64,000 bases of DNA. Origin: Blastocystis hominis. Taxonomy: Eukaryota > Sar > Bigyra > Opalinata > Blastocystidae. Location: contig NW_013171816.1 in NCBI RefSeq assembly GCF_000151665.1, forward strand, positions 1,436,204 to 1,500,203, read 5' to 3'. Shown in pieces: positions 61,301 to 64,000 of this stretch. Both the position numbers and the translations under genes were made by a program. Under the pieces are notes generated by a model. That model saw only the letters and a list, made by a program, of their open reading frames with translations, was not told the DNA's origin and did not search any database. Within the stretch, counting starts at the first letter, position 1, and each line of letters opens with the position of its first letter.

Positions 61301-64000
61301 AGATCGTGGAGAAGAACAAGGACGTGACGACGCTGAACCAGAAATTCCACGCGATGTGGAACCGCTCGTTCTCGCGCCGCATGTACAACAACCTGCTCAA
61401 CGAGATCTCGCTCACCGCGTCGCCCCCGATCTCCATGATCCAGAGCACGCTGTTCCTCCAAATGACCTCCAACTACGAGCTGATCGCGAAGTACACGGAG
61501 TGCGGCGTCAGCTTCTGGAAGCCTCGCTACAGCAACGCGATTCCGCTCGCCACAGTGCTGAAGTGCGGCGACTCGAGCTCGATCGGCTATCCGCCGACGG
61601 AATGCACGTACGTCGTGGACATGCTGCGAAAGGACGGCAGGTCGGCGGAGAACTTCGCGCGTCCGACCCGATACTCCAATGTCTGCACCTTCTACACCTC
61701 GACGGGAGACACGATCAGCGTGTGGCAGATGGTTCCTCCGACGGACTTCGCCGCGTTCGGAATGGTCGTGACCAACTCCACCGATCCGCCCAGTCTGAGC
61801 GACTACGTCTGCATTCGCCGCTCGCTGCTGGAGCTGGCGCAGGCGACTCCGGTGGAGCACGCTGACGAAATGCACGTGGTGCAGCAGACGTTCTGGACGT
61901 CGAACTCGATCATCCGCCACTTCCTCGTCTCGAAGACGCAGGAGCCGCCCGACTCGCACTTGGTGTTTTCGCTGGAGGGCGAGATGCAGTCGGACAACGA
62001 TTCGATCGAGCAGATCGGGTGGATGCTGGACACGTTCTCGCACATCGTGGACAATCCTTCGCGGTCGATGGGAGAGTTGACGCCGTTCATCTTCCGCGCG
62101 AACATCGTGGCGGGGCTTTTCTCGTCGTTCAAGGGCGCTTCGCAGCAAAACCGGCCGCTGATTATGAACTACTTGACGGCGTCGATCCGCCAGATGTACG
62201 CGGACGCGGTCACGCCGGAGATGCTGTCGATCATCGCGGATTTGAACATGACGATGGACACGCTCTACAATCAGCAGAAGGACGGAGACATGTTCTCGCC
62301 CTCCTTCCAGGCGCTGATCGAAGTGCTGGTGTCGGTCAAGCTGATGTGCTACGACTCGCGGAAGAAGGGATACAGCCAGCAAGCCGCGGCGGTGGAGAAA
62401 GTCATGTCGCAGAAGGAGTACTTCATCAATATCTCCGAGATCGCCGTGATCATGGAGTCGCTTTGCCACCGCAAGACGCACACGCTTCCGCTGGAGTACA
62501 TCATGGAGCCGTTCCTGCTGGAGATTCTGGTGCGACTTCGAAAGAGCCAGCTGCTGCAATCGGAGCATCCCTATCAGGATATGCTGCACCATCAGAAGGT
62601 GCATTTCCCGGATGCTCTGCGACTGACCCTGCGATTCGATGCGGATAGCTGCTCCGAAGAAGACGATGTTTTCGCGATGTATGCCGTGAGTTGACGCTTG
62701 TAATCGTGTAGATTCCCGAACAACAACAACCTCAATCCGCTGATGATGCTGAGCGGAAACAACTACAGTCGGTCCATCGTTTCGCTGGAGACCAACGAGT
62801 TCTATCTGCAGTTCCCGTTCTGCCAGATCGGGCATCTGCAGTGGATCCGCCAGCCCAACTTCCTCGCGTATAACGAGGACAACACGATGGTGGGCTATCG
62901 CGCGAGCCAGAGCTGGTGGACGATCACGACCGAGAAGTTTGCAAGCTCCGGAATCGTGTCGTTCACGTTCTACATCCACCGTCTGAACCGAAAGAACCTG
63001 TTCCTGGGCCTATCGCGACGCTCGGTGTCCGTCGCGGGCTTCCTGGGATCGACGGAGTACTCCTGGGGCTTGATGGCGTCCGGAACGATCTGGTACAACA
63101 GCAGGCGGCAGAAGTTCTGCCGCGAGCTGAAGATGAAGGACCTGGTGAAGTTCACGATCAACTTCAACAACGGAACGCTGGCGATCACGCTGAACAACGA
63201 GTATCTGGGCGTTGCGTTCCGAAATCTGCCGCATGACCAGGCGCTGATGCCCGGCGTGTCGTTCTACGATGCGGGCGATATCGTGGAGTTGGTGAACTAC
63301 AAGGTGTGCGCGACGAACTATTCGTCTTCGGACATCGACATTCACTACGTGGACACGGACTACACCAAGGATATCGCCTCCGTGAAGCAGCTGAGTCGCG
63401 TTCCGGAGAACCGAATGAACCTGGCGAAGCAGCTGGAGGGAATGGGATTCGCTCTGGAGGAGAGCATTCTGGCTCTGGAGGCCGTAAACGACAACCTCGA
63501 AATGGCGCTGGACTACATTTTCACGCACAAGGCGGAGCTGAAGCAGAAGGCGTCGCAGAAGACGTCCCTGATCAACCAGGCGGAGAAGAACGCGCAGAAG
63601 CGCCCGACGATTGACTGGTTCATCAACGCCTTCCTGGAGGACGAGAAGCAGAAGAGCATGCGGCGTCTTCCGTGGATCTGTCTGGAGTGCTACACGGGCA
63701 ACAACTTCACGGAGAACAAGTGCGTGAAGTGCGGCAAGGAGAAGCCGGACTACCAGTCGGAGGAGATGCTGAAGAAGAACAAGTCGCGCTGGGGATTCCG
63801 TCTGCACGTGCTGCCCGACTACTCCGCGGACCGACTCTTCAAGCTGCGTGCCGAGATGATCGCGAACAACCAGCTGCAACTCCCTGGCATGGAGAAATGG
63901 ACGACAGACCTGGACCACGAGTTGATCGAGATGATCACGGAGTACTGCGATCAGCAGTCCTGCGAGATCACCACGCTCTTCCCCGGAAACTTCTACCCGC
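52367..64000 (+). CDS. Giant HERC-like protein (RCC1, SPRY/LamG-like, MIB-HERC2, RanBP2 zinc fingers, UBA), 3' part outside the window
   Basis: 3,826 codons are visible; the frame is open at the right edge. Introns 52,570-52,599, 52,754-52,783, 53,085-53,115, 55,488-55,518 and 62,679-62,711 cluster near the 5' end and at one late point, leaving a 7.2-kb exon. Order: helical N-terminus; RCC1 repeats (LYGWGSNAYSML, ICCWGNNAHCQCG, LIVFGSNEYGELG); a long helical stretch; more RCC1 repeats (LFGTGSNRFGQLG, LFVMGHNNCGQLGLG); RanBP2-type finger CDVCNFPNPQKSASCALC; a concanavalin/LamG-like region; MIB-HERC2 domain VGDRVGRGPNWRWGNQ...DWDTFSLKGVSVRWD; SPRY-like region; UBA (LAKQLEGMGFALEESILALE); second zinc finger CLECYTGNNFTENKCVKC. 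HERC proteins end in a HECT ubiquitin-ligase domain, expected beyond 64,000 but not seen. Confidence 0.85.

Overview
The window is nuclear DNA from a compact protist genome. I infer Blastocystis or a very close stramenopile relative, for three reasons. (1) Almost every host gene reads through only if many tiny GT..AG introns (about 25-50 nt, mostly 28-36) are removed. (2) The Blastocystis 3'-end motif TGTTTGTT lies just after most genes, on both strands. (3) At least three genes (BRE1-like, TMBIM-like, PA-RING) have no encoded stop: the frame reaches a T exactly 4 nt before TGTTTGTT, so cleavage plus poly(A) would make TAA, a known Blastocystis device. Host exon-intron models here were built by hand and close in frame, but none has been checked against RNA.

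Left host part (1-8.6 kb): a BRE1-type histone H2B E3 ligase, a tandem AAA ATPase, a TMBIM/Bax-inhibitor-like membrane protein, a PA-TM-RING ubiquitin ligase, and a secreted protein joining cysteine-rich CBM14-like repeats to a collagen-like Gly-X-Thr region.

Middle (8,868-30,855): a Polinton/Maverick of about 22.0 kb that looks whole. It has a matching 6-bp target duplication (ACAGAT), terminal inverted repeats with internal sub-repeats, protein-primed DNA polymerase B, retroviral-type integrase, packaging ATPase, adenovirus-type protease, a probable major capsid protein and a block of structural genes. Scattered through it, and not seen in the flanking host DNA, is a family of 38-bp double hairpins with signs of mobility: about 7-bp flanking repeats, two cases nested in the loops of older copies, and a net gain of 45 bp that keeps reading frames open. 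This is the most novel thing I see.

Right host part (31.2-64 kb): a GT49-like glycosyltransferase, a small RING protein, a CxxC zinc protein, a MORN + leucine-rich-repeat protein, legumain, a PHD/C2H2 protein, a mitochondrial Mrr-type nuclease-like protein with a membrane segment and coiled coil, a short-chain dehydrogenase, ribosomal protein uL13, succinate dehydrogenase flavoprotein, a KAR5/GEX1/Brambleberry-like nuclear-fusion protein, a fucosyltransferase-like enzyme, a second MORN-LRR paralogue, a small six-exon gene of unknown function, and the first 3,826 codons of a giant HERC-like RCC1/MIB-HERC2/UBA protein that runs off the right edge.

Genes are packed tightly. 3' untranslated regions can be as short as 2 nt, convergent genes share stop-codon bases, and one upstream stop lies 10 bp from the next ATG. 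Ubiquitin ligases (BRE1, PA-RING, small RING, HERC) and glycosyltransferases are over-represented, but I see no operon-like functional cluster among the host genes.
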